Shown: in pieces, positions 9,988-16,895 of the stretch
Layout of the letters: each line of letters opens with the position of its first letter
How positions within the stretch are numbered: position 1 is the stretch's first letter
DNA from: a virus
Reading direction: 5' to 3' (one strand)
Virus record (IMG/VR): IMGVR_UViG_3300041409_000587
Location: 1 to 29,476 of that record
Length of the DNA: 29,476 nucleotides
Program-made: the position numbers and the translations under genes
The notes under the pieces: generated by a model
Databases searched by the model: none
Told to the model about the DNA's origin: nothing
Seen by the model: only the letters and a program-made list of their open reading frames with translations

Positions 9988-10566
9988 ATGAACCGTTTCA
10001 CGCTTCTAGACCAATGGGATGGAGAGCAGATCGCCATCCCCACGGGCTCTATCGTTTTCGTTGAGGAATCAGTACCGGAAGCCAGGAAGAAATACCCCGG
10101 CGCCACGAGCGGCGTCTTCTATCACGACGGCGGCGAAGCGCCGGTCGCGATCATGCTCAAGGTTCCTTACGCCCGCCTTCTGAAACTCGCCAAGCTGGGT
10201 CGCCCCTCCGGCTGGATCGAGGTCGCGCGGCCGGATAAAACCAAAGCGGCCACGCTTGGCGAGCTGGTGTCGAGTTATCGCGGGCTCGCCGATGCGGTCG
10301 AAAAACCGGAGGGCGCGCGGACCCTCCTGAAGCACCGCCTGGGCACGGAAACCTACTCGCTTTTTGCCTTACAGACGTTCGCGGAAATTCACGCTATGAT
10401 GGAAGCTTCAGCGCCGCCGATGCCAAGCGCGCTCGGCGCACAGGAGGAACCAGATGCCGACGAGCACAATGATCGTATCCAACCCGGAAGAAGCCGAGGC
10501 GGCGCGCGCAGCGCTCCAAAAGTTCGAGCGGGAGGAAGCGCAAAAGGCCCAGGACGCAAAGGCTGA
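9988..10566 (+). CDS. Hypothetical protein in the tail region, with a long 3' overlap
   Basis: This 192-residue protein is not recognised. The ATG at 9988 is preferred over one at 9952 because an AAGAGG lies upstream and it avoids overlapping the chaperone gene. Residues 1-140 look like an ordinary globular protein with an Arg/Lys-containing middle and a helical stretch ending in FAEIHAMMEAS. The last 37 codons lie inside the next gene in another frame and read as a Gly/Arg/Ser-rich tail, which is what out-of-frame reading of GC-rich coding DNA gives. The native C-terminus is therefore uncertain. Position suggests a virion or tail-assembly role, but nothing in the sequence proves it. Confidence 0.65.
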   Translation: MNRFTLLDQWDGEQIAIPTGSIVFVEESVPEARKKYPGATSGVFYHDGGEAPVAIMLKVPYARLLKLAKLGRPSGWIEVARPDKTKAATLGELVSSYRGLADAVEKPEGARTLLKHRLGTETYSLFALQTFAEIHAMMEASAPPMPSALGAQEEPDADEHNDRIQPGRSRGGARSAPKVRAGGSAKGPGRKG

Positions 10567-10795
10567 GCGCTTCAAGCCGCTCACCGACCTCATCGAATCG
10601 AAGGGCTTCAAGGAGACGGTCAAAACTCTGGAAGCGCTCCACACCGACTATCGGGAATTTCCCAACGTCGACGTGCATTTGCAGCCGCTCACACAGATAA
10701 TCGTCCGCTTCCGCGATGCGGTCGCAACCGAAGTTCAGCCGTCGGGCATCCTTATGCTCGAGCCCGCGCCACCCGCCGCGCCGCCCCAGGGGTAA
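10454..10795 (+). CDS. Small helical protein of the tail region
   Basis: This 113-residue protein starts at ATG 10454 with a strong AGGAGG seven bases upstream, which fixes the start inside the preceding gene. Residues 10-45 are rich in Glu, Ala and Lys and should form a long helix or coiled coil; the C-terminus is Pro/Ala-rich (EPAPPAAPPQG). I recognise no family. It ends 3 bp before the next gene, so it is probably cotranscribed and coexpressed with the tail genes around it. A small virion component or assembly factor is possible. Confidence 0.72.
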   Translation: MPTSTMIVSNPEEAEAARAALQKFEREEAQKAQDAKAERFKPLTDLIESKGFKETVKTLEALHTDYREFPNVDVHLQPLTQIIVRFRDAVATEVQPSGILMLEPAPPAAPPQG

Positions 10796-10798
10796 GCC

Positions 10799-11176
10799 GT
10801 GACGGCACTCCCGGCCGACGTCGCCAAATATACCAACGACGGCGTTGTGGTCACGAGCACCAACCCGGCGATCAAGGCGGAGCATGTCGATGCCCGGAAC
10901 TCGGGCGCGGGCGAAATCGAAATGTTCTTCGACAGCGAAGCCGACGCCCAGATCCTTCTCGACGAAAAGTTCACCTACCTCTCCAAGATCAGCCCGGTCC
11001 ACGACGGGATCGAGGTTGAGGAATCGCTGGGGCTGGGGACGACGGTGGCGATCGCGCCCCAGGTCCCCAGCTTCCGCGTCGTCGATGAGAGCCGCCAGCT
11101 CGACCAGGTTGCTCGAGTCCGCGCCTACGCCTTCGACCTGGCCACCGATCGATTCAGCGTGGAGGTCATCGCGTGA
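10799..11176 (+). CDS. Hypothetical virion-associated protein
   Basis: This 125-residue protein uses a GTG start at 10799, with AGGGG seven bases before it and only 3 bp from the upstream stop. It is acidic and apparently beta-rich (for instance EIEMFFDSEADAQILLDEKF, then VEVIA at the end). The stop codon overlaps the GTG of the next gene (GTGA), implying translational coupling with the 359-residue tail protein. No family was recognised; position between tail genes makes a structural role likely. A phrase near residues 25-40 on local 'data array' bookkeeping (AEHVDARNSGAGEIEMFF) is typical of small phage virion proteins but not diagnostic. Confidence 0.7.
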   Translation: MTALPADVAKYTNDGVVVTSTNPAIKAEHVDARNSGAGEIEMFFDSEADAQILLDEKFTYLSKISPVHDGIEVEESLGLGTTVAIAPQVPSFRVVDESRQLDQVARVRAYAFDLATDRFSVEVIA

Positions 11177-12252
11177 TCGATCTCAGCGTCACGGCCACCA
11201 CCGCCACCACCGGAACGTTCGCGTTCGCGACGATGGGCGCGAGCGGCACGATCGAGCTCCAGATATCGTCGCGGCGGGATTTCCAGTTTTGCGTCCAGCC
11301 GATCTACACGGGGATTCCGCGCGTCTCGCCCTACGTCGCGAACGGCCTCAACCAGCGTGCCACCTATTATGCGCGGGCCCGGACGCGGCTGGGCGATGGA
11401 TCCGCGGAGCCCTGGAGCAATGTCGTCGCGTTTCGCACCGCGGATGGCGCGGCCCAGGTGACGACGCCGGCCGCCATCATGATCGATCCGGCGATCTTCG
11501 TGCTCCCGGAGCCGATCATCACCTTCACGCCCGGCAACGAACAGGCCGGATTCCCGGCCAAGAACGTGGCCCGCGACGCGCCGGTGGCTTGGCGCTCGAT
11601 CATGGCCGGCGGGGCGCACACCCTCCTCCTCGAGCTGAGCGGAGCGCCGTGGGATACGATCGGCATCCTCAACACCAACATGCCGGAGGCGACGACCATC
11701 ACCGTGCGGGGCGCCGCGACCGCCGCCGCCGCACCGGGCGCCGCGGCGATCGTCAACGCCGCCGCCTTCCGCGCGTCCGTCGACGTGCCCGGCCGGGACG
11801 GATATCATGGCCTGGTACGGCTGGCCGCGCCGGTCGCGCACAAGTTCGTCCACGTCACCATCACCGGCACGACGCCCCAGAACATGCTTCACGCCGAGCA
11901 CCTGGTCATCGGCCTGAACCGCAAGTCCAAGAATCACGCGCTGGATAAAACCGAAACGCCGGTCCATCTGGGCTCGCTCGAGCGCACGCGCAGCGGCAAT
12001 CCTGATCGCCAGGAAGGCTACAAAATGCGCAGAGTCGACTTCGAACTCGCGATGCTTACCGAAGCGCAATACGAAACGATTTACGGCGACCTGATCCGCA
12101 AGCTCGACAGCCCGGTCTTCGTCGCGCCCAACAGCAAGCCGGGACCATTCCTGCACGATCGTCTGTTATATGGAGACCTCCGCGGCGGCCGGGTCGTTCA
12201 GCCCGCCTCGCCGCGTCACACCCGGTCCTTCACCGTGGAGTCGCTGATATGA
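11173..12252 (+). CDS. Tail protein with Fn3-like and galactose-binding-like segments
   Basis: This 359-residue protein is probably a minor virion or tail protein. It starts at GTG 11173, overlapping the preceding stop by 4 bp. Residues 1-90 have the look of a fibronectin type III-like repeat (GLNQRATYYARARTRLGDG, then EPWSNVVAFRT, the typical closing strands). Residues around 110-240 resemble a discoidin-type beta sandwich (NVARDAPVAWRS, then LLLELSGAPWDTIGILNTN). The C-terminal 100 residues (KMRRVDFELAMLTEAQYETI, then RHTRSFTVESLI) look like a conserved phage structural end domain. Its stop overlaps the next gene. Domain assignments come from pattern recognition only; fold comparison would settle them. 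Confidence 0.72.
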   Translation: MIDLSVTATTATTGTFAFATMGASGTIELQISSRRDFQFCVQPIYTGIPRVSPYVANGLNQRATYYARARTRLGDGSAEPWSNVVAFRTADGAAQVTTPAAIMIDPAIFVLPEPIITFTPGNEQAGFPAKNVARDAPVAWRSIMAGGAHTLLLELSGAPWDTIGILNTNMPEATTITVRGAATAAAAPGAAAIVNAAAFRASVDVPGRDGYHGLVRLAAPVAHKFVHVTITGTTPQNMLHAEHLVIGLNRKSKNHALDKTETPVHLGSLERTRSGNPDRQEGYKMRRVDFELAMLTEAQYETIYGDLIRKLDSPVFVAPNSKPGPFLHDRLLYGDLRGGRVVQPASPRHTRSFTVESLI

Positions 12253-12656
12253 ACGTGAGCGTACCGAAGGGAGCTACCGCCGAAGTAACCAAGGCCACCG
12301 TCGACGTCGGCCGGATATTCGGCGAAGGCGGCACGGACGGGCTGATCCTCTACGCGCTCCTCATCGGCACGCTCTTGATGGCCCTGGTTGCGGTCCTCTC
12401 CGTATGGCTTGCGTTTCGTTCTATTGCTAAGGAGCGTGAAGCGAACGCGACTGCTTTGGCGAAGAAGGACCAGCTCAACTATGACCAGACTCAGTCCTTC
12501 GTTGCCGCGGCCGATCGACAATCCATTGCGCTCAACGCGCTCGCGGTTTCAACGGCCACCCAAACCTCAGTCCAGGCGAACCAGACGAACACGCTGGCCC
12601 GCATGGAAGGCGTGGGGGCCCGCATCGAAGCGCTTCTGGACCGGCTGGATGCGTAA
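12249..12656 (+). CDS. Membrane-anchored coiled-coil protein
   Basis: This 135-residue protein starts at an ATGA overlap with the tail gene. A single strong transmembrane helix lies near residues 33-57 (LILYALLIGTLLMALVAVLS), followed by a long polar Ala/Gln/Asn-rich helix to the C-terminus that should form a coiled coil. One anchored helix plus a soluble coiled coil is the layout of inner-membrane spanins, and also of various phage membrane accessory proteins, so the lysis role is only a possibility. The C-terminus overlaps the next gene by 8 bp. Confidence 0.72.
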   Translation: MNVSVPKGATAEVTKATVDVGRIFGEGGTDGLILYALLIGTLLMALVAVLSVWLAFRSIAKEREANATALAKKDQLNYDQTQSFVAAADRQSIALNALAVSTATQTSVQANQTNTLARMEGVGARIEALLDRLDA

Positions 12657-12912
12657 GATCGATTTCAAAGGCTTTGGATCCGCGCTGCGCGCCGCTTTCG
12701 GCGCCCCGGAATTCTATCATCCGATCGCGCTGGAGGAGAAGGGCTGGGAGCCGCCGCCCTGCTCGACGCTCGACGAAGCCCTCGAGCGCGTGAACGACGC
12801 GACGGAATCGCTCAAGATCGTCGCCGCATTGAAGATGGATCCCACGGACCTGGCCGCCAACGAAGACGGCATCGCGCTCGCCCTCCGCCGCTTGTCGAAG
12901 GATATCAGATGA
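12649..12912 (+). CDS. Small hypothetical protein
   Basis: This 87-residue protein begins at ATG 12649 inside the end of the preceding gene, and its stop overlaps the next start (ATGA). A much longer reading of the same frame extends back to 12388 but only as a shadow of the upstream gene, so the short form is chosen. The sequence (RKIDFKGFGSALRAAFGAPE, then EEKGWEPPPCSTLDEALERV) is soluble and helical in its second half. No family was recognised. It is flanked by two membrane protein genes and probably coexpressed with them. Confidence 0.65.
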   Translation: MRKIDFKGFGSALRAAFGAPEFYHPIALEEKGWEPPPCSTLDEALERVNDATESLKIVAALKMDPTDLAANEDGIALALRRLSKDIR

Positions 12913-13316
12913 CGGAAAAACTGCTTTTGATGCTCTATGGAGCGATCGTCATTGCATCCGGTTTCCTGATCGTCAGTACCGCCATCCTTGCCTTCAAGGA
13001 ATATCTCAGGCTGGGCGCCACCGCCGCGGCGCGGTCGACCTATTTCTGGTTCGCGGTCAACGTGTGCGTCCAGGCGCTTGCGATCACGCTCATCTGTTTC
13101 ATCCGCACGGTCCAGGGGTTGATGGGGGAATCGATCTCCGGGCCGTGGAGCTGGTGGCTGGTCTTCGGCTTCGGCCTTCTCCTGGTATCGAAGATCGGTT
13201 TCAACTGGGCCGCGACGACGGAAATGGTCCACGGCCGGCTGACATGGTGGTCAATCGTCGCCAGCCTCATTCTGTGGGGCGTCTTCGTCTACGCGCGACC
13301 CTTCATCCTGGGCTGA
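12909..13316 (+). CDS. Four-helix integral membrane protein
   Basis: This 135-residue protein has four predicted transmembrane segments near residues 5-28, 46-66, 82-100 and 113-131 (for example LYGAIVIASGFLIVSTAILA and WWLVFGFGLLLVS). It starts at an ATGA overlap and lies just before the endolysin gene. Multi-helix phage membrane proteins in this place are often holins or holin-like proteins, but 4-helix, 135-residue proteins can have other roles such as superinfection exclusion, and there is a better holin candidate after the endolysin gene. The function is inferred from position only. Confidence 0.75.
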   Translation: MTEKLLLMLYGAIVIASGFLIVSTAILAFKEYLRLGATAAARSTYFWFAVNVCVQALAITLICFIRTVQGLMGESISGPWSWWLVFGFGLLLVSKIGFNWAATTEMVHGRLTWWSIVASLILWGVFVYARPFILG

Positions 13317-13368
13317 TAGCCGCACAGCCGATCCCGTGGTATGACGTCCCCGTCCAAGGGGAGCTCCT

Positions 13369-14160
13369 ATGCCACTGATCGACGATTTCTCCGTCCAGCG
13401 CGCGCTTGCCGCCGGCGGTTTCTATCACGGCCGGATCGACGGCGATTTCGGGCGCAATTCCAGAACGGCCGCGCGCCAGATGGCCGCCAAGCGTTCGAAG
13501 AAATACTCGATCAGTTGGCCCGACGAGCGCGTCCGGATCGCCGTCGAACAGGCGATGATGGCGGACCTCAAGGTCTACAAGACGGAGATCGACGGTCTCG
13601 CCGGCCCGGCCACCCAAGCCGCACTGGAGAAGTGGCAGGATTATCTCACCTTCAAGCGGCCGCCGCTCCCCGACGCCGACGTCAAGCACCTTCCGACCGG
13701 CTGGCCGCGCCAGGCCGACGTCGAGAAGTTCTTCGGCAAGCCGGGCGCGAACCAGGTCCGCCTCACGTCTCCATACGCGCTCTATCTCGACTGGGATCTG
13801 AGCGAAGTCGTGATGGGCTTCAGCTGCCACGAAAAGGTGCACGATGCGATCGTGCGCGTGATGGAGCGCGTCGCGGACGCCTACGGACTCGAGCAGATCC
13901 ACGCGCTGGGGCTCGACCAATTCGGCGGCTGCCTCAACGTCCGCAAGATGCGCAACGGCTCCGCATGGTCGATGCACGCCTGGGGAATCGCGCTCGACTG
14001 GGACGCCGATCGCAACGCGCTGCGCGAAACGTCGAGGACCGCCCGCATGGCGCGGCCCGAATACGTCCGCTTCCTGGACCTCTGGGAGGAGGAGGGCTTC
14101 GTCTCGCTAGGCCGGGCCCGCAATTTTGACTGGATGCACGTCCAGGCCGCGCGTCTCTAA
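13369..14160 (+). CDS. Endolysin: peptidoglycan-binding domain plus M15 peptidase
   Basis: This 263-residue enzyme most likely cleaves peptide bonds in peptidoglycan to lyse the host. The N-terminal 90 residues carry a peptidoglycan-binding repeat pattern (GGFYHGRIDGDFGRNSRTAA, then EIDGLAGPATQAALEKWQ). The C-terminal domain has the zinc-site signature of the M15 family (VanY or L-alanyl-D-glutamate peptidase type): SMHAWGIALDWD with His203 and Asp210, then WMH with His257. No signal peptide is seen, so release would depend on a holin. AAGGGGAG lies 5 bases before ATG 13369. It opens a lysis cluster with the holin and lipoprotein genes that follow. Confidence 0.9.
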   Translation: MPLIDDFSVQRALAAGGFYHGRIDGDFGRNSRTAARQMAAKRSKKYSISWPDERVRIAVEQAMMADLKVYKTEIDGLAGPATQAALEKWQDYLTFKRPPLPDADVKHLPTGWPRQADVEKFFGKPGANQVRLTSPYALYLDWDLSEVVMGFSCHEKVHDAIVRVMERVADAYGLEQIHALGLDQFGGCLNVRKMRNGSAWSMHAWGIALDWDADRNALRETSRTARMARPEYVRFLDLWEEEGFVSLGRARNFDWMHVQAARL

Positions 14161-14174
14161 ACGAGGAGGAACGA

Positions 14175-14456
14175 ATGCCGAAAGAACCGAACCAAGATCA
14201 GCCGATTGTCGTCAACGACACCCAGCTCCCCGGCACCGCGGCGACCTTGCTGCGCTACGCCGCCACCGCGATCGGCGGTGTGCTCGTCACGCGCGGCTTC
14301 CTGCCGGCCGATTCCGACGTCAATGCGATCGTCGGTAGCGTCCTGATCGTCGCTTCGGCGGTCTACGGCGTCTATAAGACCTGGTCGAACAAGCGTAAGC
14401 TCATCAAGGCGTCCGACGCCGCGCCCAACGATGTGGCGATCGTCACCCGCAAATAG
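14175..14456 (+). CDS. Putative holin (two transmembrane helices)
   Basis: This 93-residue protein has a polar N-terminus, two transmembrane segments near residues 23-42 (TLLRYAATAIGGVLVTRGFL) and 49-69 (IVGSVLIVASAVYGVYKTW), and a basic, polar C-terminus (KRKLIKAS). Size, topology and its position 14 bp after the endolysin gene fit a class II-type holin that opens the inner membrane at lysis; the pattern also resembles the Pam3_gp28 family of putative phage holins. AGGAGGA precedes ATG 14175. Membrane lesion formation has not been shown, so the call is by family resemblance and context. Confidence 0.82.
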   Translation: MPKEPNQDQPIVVNDTQLPGTAATLLRYAATAIGGVLVTRGFLPADSDVNAIVGSVLIVASAVYGVYKTWSNKRKLIKASDAAPNDVAIVTRK

Positions 14457-14465
14457 GAGGCTCGC

Positions 14466-14633
14466 ATGCGCTTTGGAATTGGTACTGGATTGAGGCCGTT
14501 TCGCGGTCTCAAGATTGCCCGCATCGCCAAGCGCAGCGAACTCAACCAGATCGACCGCGCGGCGAATGCTCCGTCGACGGAAGAGGCTATGCGCCGGCTG
14601 GGCGCTGAGAAGGAAAGGAAGGAGGACCAATGA
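14466..14633 (+). CDS. Small basic protein in the lysis cluster
   Basis: This 55-residue reading frame starts at ATG 14466 after TAGGAGG, and its TGA overlaps the ATG of the lipoprotein gene by 4 bp. It is Arg/Lys-rich with a Gly/Phe-containing start (RFGIGTGLRPFRGLKIARIA) and a charged helix toward the C-terminus (EEAMRRLGAEKERKEDQ). No family was recognised. The strong ribosome site and coupling to the next gene argue that it is real, and the last codons also form the ribosome site of the lipoprotein gene. Confidence 0.65.
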   Translation: MRFGIGTGLRPFRGLKIARIAKRSELNQIDRAANAPSTEEAMRRLGAEKERKEDQ

Positions 14634-15025
14634 AGATTTTCGCAATCTTGCCCATGATCCTTGCCGTCGCTTTGACGGCATGTGCCCCCACGCTGGAGAG
14701 CACGGGGCCGCCTGGCTCGGGGCTGGGAAATCCGCCGGCGCCGCTGAACGCCACAACGCTCGACGATACCGCGATCAACGTGGCGTTCGAGACGTTCGAC
14801 GTCGCCCTCTACGCTATCGAAGGACTTCAGGCCGCCGGAACCCTTGCCCGCAATTCGCCTCGAGCGCTTGCGGTCCAGGCCGGCGTCATCCAGGTCCAGA
14901 AATGGCTCAACATCGCCTCGGCGGCGCAAAAAGCGGGGTCGGCGTCTTCATACACGTCCGCCCTGTCGGAAGCGTCCAAGGCGATAGCCGGCATCAAAGC
15001 CGCATTGCGAGGAGATAGCCCTTGA
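14630..15025 (+). CDS. Phage lipoprotein
   Basis: This 131-residue protein has a signal peptide with a lipobox (LTAC, lipidated Cys18 by the usual rule), so it should be an outer- or inner-membrane lipoprotein facing the periplasm. After a Pro/Gly-rich linker (TGPPGSGLGNPPAPLN) the rest is Ala-rich and helical. In a cluster with endolysin and holin, an outer-membrane spanin is a natural guess, but it is longer than many o-spanins and no partner could be named with certainty. AAGGAAGGAGG precedes ATG 14630. It overlaps both neighbours by 4 bp. Confidence 0.75.
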   Translation: MKIFAILPMILAVALTACAPTLESTGPPGSGLGNPPAPLNATTLDDTAINVAFETFDVALYAIEGLQAAGTLARNSPRALAVQAGVIQVQKWLNIASAAQKAGSASSYTSALSEASKAIAGIKAALRGDSP

Positions 15026-15273
15026 ACCTCAATTCAATCGTCGACGACCTGGTCAATGCGGCGGAGCTCCTTGTTCCGCTGATCGTGCCCGGCGCCGGCC
15101 CGGCTATCCAGGCCGGCAAAGCCATCCTCAATGTCATCGACAGGGTGAAGGACGGGGTGGACGATCCAGCCAAGCTCACGAAGCTTCAGGGTGGACGCGA
15201 TGCGCTTGAGCAGCGGGTGAACGCCCATGCCGATCGCGTCATCGACTCTCTGGGCGATCGCCCGGGAACGTGA
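15022..15273 (+). CDS. Small hypothetical protein at the end of the lysis cluster
   Basis: This 83-residue protein starts with TTG at 15022, overlapping the lipoprotein stop (TTGA), with AGGAGA six bases upstream. Residues 9-37 are hydrophobic (AAELLVPLIVPGAGPAIQAG) and may touch the membrane; the rest is a charged helix ending in NAHADRVIDSL. It is the last gene before the two terminator hairpins. No family was recognised with certainty; similar small proteins often follow holin genes in phages, but that is a position argument. Confidence 0.68.
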   Translation: MNLNSIVDDLVNAAELLVPLIVPGAGPAIQAGKAILNVIDRVKDGVDDPAKLTKLQGGRDALEQRVNAHADRVIDSLGDRPGT

Positions 15274-15319
15274 TATAGAGGCACCGCCCCTTCACGGGCG
15301 ATCCTCTCCTATCTACTCA

Positions 15320-15356
15320 CCCCGTCGGCGTTGCGAAGCCGGCGGGGTCTTTCTTT
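15320..15356 (+). terminator. Rho-independent terminator of the rightward block
   Basis: Arms at 15320-15329 (CCCCGTCGGC) and 15338-15347 (GCCGGCGGGG) pair over 10 bp with one G-T wobble, loop GTTGCGAA, followed by TCTTTCTTT. The T-rich tail is on the rightward side, so it ends transcription of the tail and lysis genes 47 bp after the last stop. Confidence 0.88.
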
Positions 15357-15367
15357 GCTGGAATCAG

Positions 15368-15410
15368 AAGGGCCCGCCGGCCTTGTCAGCTGGCGGACCC
15401 TTCCTTTTGG
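15368..15410 (+). terminator. Second tandem terminator hairpin
   Basis: A 14-bp stem (15368-15381 with 15389-15402) has one C-A mismatch and one G-T wobble, loop CTTGTCA, and the tail CCTTTT. It backs up the first hairpin. On the other strand there is no clear U-run after it, so a role in ending the leftward transcripts is possible but weaker. Confidence 0.72.
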
Positions 15411-15493
15411 CTTCCGTTCCGGAGCTTACGCCCAGGAGGCCATCGGCTGCCGCGACGCCTGTATGCCATCGCCCGCCGATTTCTGCAATTCCC

Positions 15494-15676
15494 CTATTCG
15501 CGGCGGTATCTCCACAAGCGCGCGCCGCGCCAGTCGGCGACGTGCCCCCACTCCCATTCGATGCGGCCGTCGCGGTACGAGATCTCGACCTTCCGCCAGC
15601 CCGTTCCCAGCGGCGCCCGGCTATGCTGGCCGCAATAGGGCAACCAGCCGTCTTCCCGCTTCAGCCGCTCGTGCAC
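15494..15676 (-). CDS. Small conserved phage-type protein (W-x-P...RDG...W-G-H pattern)
   Basis: This is a 60-residue reading if the GTG at 15676 is the start; other in-frame starts (GTG 15691, TTG 15739) give up to 81 residues and are less well supported by ribosome sites. The body (GWLPYCG, then APLGT, VEISYRDGRIEWEWGHV, and a final RLWRYR) follows a pattern seen in many small phage proteins of unknown function that begin with GWIPW and end in Tyr-Arg. It overlaps the small membrane gene upstream by 16 bp and is the last gene of the leftward block. Function unknown. Confidence 0.6.
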   Translation of the reverse strand: MHERLKREDGWLPYCGQHSRAPLGTGWRKVEISYRDGRIEWEWGHVADWRGARLWRYRRE

Positions 15677-15774
15677 TTGGTCACCACCCACGACACGAAG
15701 AAGATCAGCATCAAGGCGACGAACATGGTGGCGAGACAATCGCCCGTGATGCTCCGGTTGCCGTTATTGGCCAT
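15661..15774 (-). CDS. 37-residue single-helix membrane peptide
   Basis: This very short gene starts at ATG 15774, inside the last codons of the ligase gene, with GGAGA six bases upstream. The product has a polar start (ANNGNRSITGDCL), one transmembrane helix near residues 15-31 (ATMFVALMLIFFVSWVV) and a short basic tail with a Cys. Overlap with both neighbours and the good ribosome site support it. Function is unknown; small phage membrane peptides may act on host membrane proteins. Confidence 0.6.
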   Translation of the reverse strand: MANNGNRSITGDCLATMFVALMLIFFVSWVVTKCTSG

Positions 15775-16696
15775 TGGTCGTCTCCTTGTCCGGCCGGAGG
15801 CGAATGAAGCGGGCGTGCCGCGCCTTCGCCGATCCGGCCTTCCGGTTATACGCGATTTCGACGACGCCGCCGTAGCCTTTTGCCAGGTGCTCGATCTCCT
15901 CGCGCTTGAAGCCGGCGGTGACCTTCATCGGCCCGTCGGGGCCGCGCACCATGATCCCGCGCAGCACGCCGTCCTTCGCCAGCACGTCGATGACCGCACA
16001 GTCGATGGTGATGGTCTCCTTCCAGCGCAGCCAATCGTCATCCTTCCGGCGCCGGTAGAGGGAGCACAGCCGCTTGGCGACGACGCCCTCGTACCGCATC
16101 GCCCAAAGCTCGCGGACCCGGCCCTCGAATTGCTCGAAGCTATCGACCGGCCAGTGCTTCAGCATGCCGACGAACGGGCTTTCCGCCTTCGGCGCCAATT
16201 CCTCGAGCAGCGCCAGGCGCTCTTCCAGCGATCGCCCGCAATCGTTGCGCTGCCATTCGAGCAGCGGGAGCGCGTCGAATATCCAGAAGACGCCGGTGCC
16301 ATCGCCGCGCCTGAACGCGGAGACCGTGGCGTCGAAGCCCTCCTCCTCGATATACTCGCCGTCGAAGTACATCGGCACGCCGAACGCCGCCTCGAGGCGC
16401 TTCACGCCCGGGAGGCAATGGAGCGCGCAATCGAGTGGAACGCCTTCCCGGGTGACCAGACGGCCGCTGGTATAGAGGCCGCGGATTCCGTCGCCCTTCA
16501 GCCCGGCGACCCAGCGCTCGCCCTTTGCCAGGCGCGCAGCGAAATCGGCCGGGTTGAGATCGCGCGGGAGCATGCACAATTCCGGAGCATTGAGCCCGCC
16601 TTCGATCATCTGGACCGGCTGGGGCACCGGCGGCTGGTCGTCGTGCTTGAACACGCCGGCGAGCAGCACGCCCAGAGCGTCGCTGATTTTACCCAT
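15764..16696 (-). CDS. ATP-dependent DNA ligase
   Basis: This 310-residue enzyme seals nicks in duplex DNA using ATP. The nucleotidyltransferase motifs are visible: motif I GLKGDGIRG with adenylated Lys67, motif III MYFDGEYIE, motif IIIa FWIFDALPL, motif IV YEGVVAKR and motif V LRWKE. The C-terminal part (residues about 230-305, ending HARFIRLRPDK) is the OB-fold domain. The length and two-domain form fit small phage ligases like that of T7. The start is placed at ATG 16696 (GGAAGGAAAAGCAG before it), not at an earlier in-frame ATG at 16744 that lies in the upstream gene. It overlaps that gene by 8 bp. The role is probably joining of lagging-strand fragments and repair during phage replication. 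Confidence 0.93.
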   Translation of the reverse strand: MGKISDALGVLLAGVFKHDDQPPVPQPVQMIEGGLNAPELCMLPRDLNPADFAARLAKGERWVAGLKGDGIRGLYTSGRLVTREGVPLDCALHCLPGVKRLEAAFGVPMYFDGEYIEEEGFDATVSAFRRGDGTGVFWIFDALPLLEWQRNDCGRSLEERLALLEELAPKAESPFVGMLKHWPVDSFEQFEGRVRELWAMRYEGVVAKRLCSLYRRRKDDDWLRWKETITIDCAVIDVLAKDGVLRGIMVRGPDGPMKVTAGFKREEIEHLAKGYGGVVEIAYNRKAGSAKARHARFIRLRPDKETTNGQ

Positions 16697-16895
16697 CTGC
16701 TTTTCCTTCCCAAAATATGACGGCCGGGCCGTGCTGGATTTCAACCATGATGGTGTCGACGGCGGCGCCCACGGTGACCGCCGGCCTCTCCAATCCGCCG
16801 ATGCCCTTCCGCCATGCGCAGCCGCCGTCCATGGTCGGCCGGACGTGGAAGCGCGGGCGGTTGTCGGCGCCGCTGAATTCCCTATTCCGCCGCAT
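16689..16895 (-). CDS. Small hypothetical protein
   Basis: This 68-residue protein begins at ATG 16895, inside the end of the preceding gene, with GGAGG seven bases upstream, and its last codons contain the ribosome site of the ligase gene. The N-terminal half is basic (RRNREFSGADNRPRFHVRPT), the second half hydrophobic and beta-like (VTVGAAVDTIMVEIQHGPAV). No family was recognised. The overlaps on both sides make it part of the ligase operon. Confidence 0.62.
   Translation of the reverse strand: MRRNREFSGADNRPRFHVRPTMDGGCAWRKGIGGLERPAVTVGAAVDTIMVEIQHGPAVIFWEGKADG

Noticed and set aside
15357-15493. Possible tiny gene on the minus strand (27 codons)
   Set aside because: Arg-rich, no ribosome site, and it overlaps the terminator hairpin.
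15227-16720. 497-codon plus-strand frame over the terminator and ligase
   Set aside because: It crosses two terminator hairpins and mirrors the ligase gene, whose motifs are clear on the other strand.
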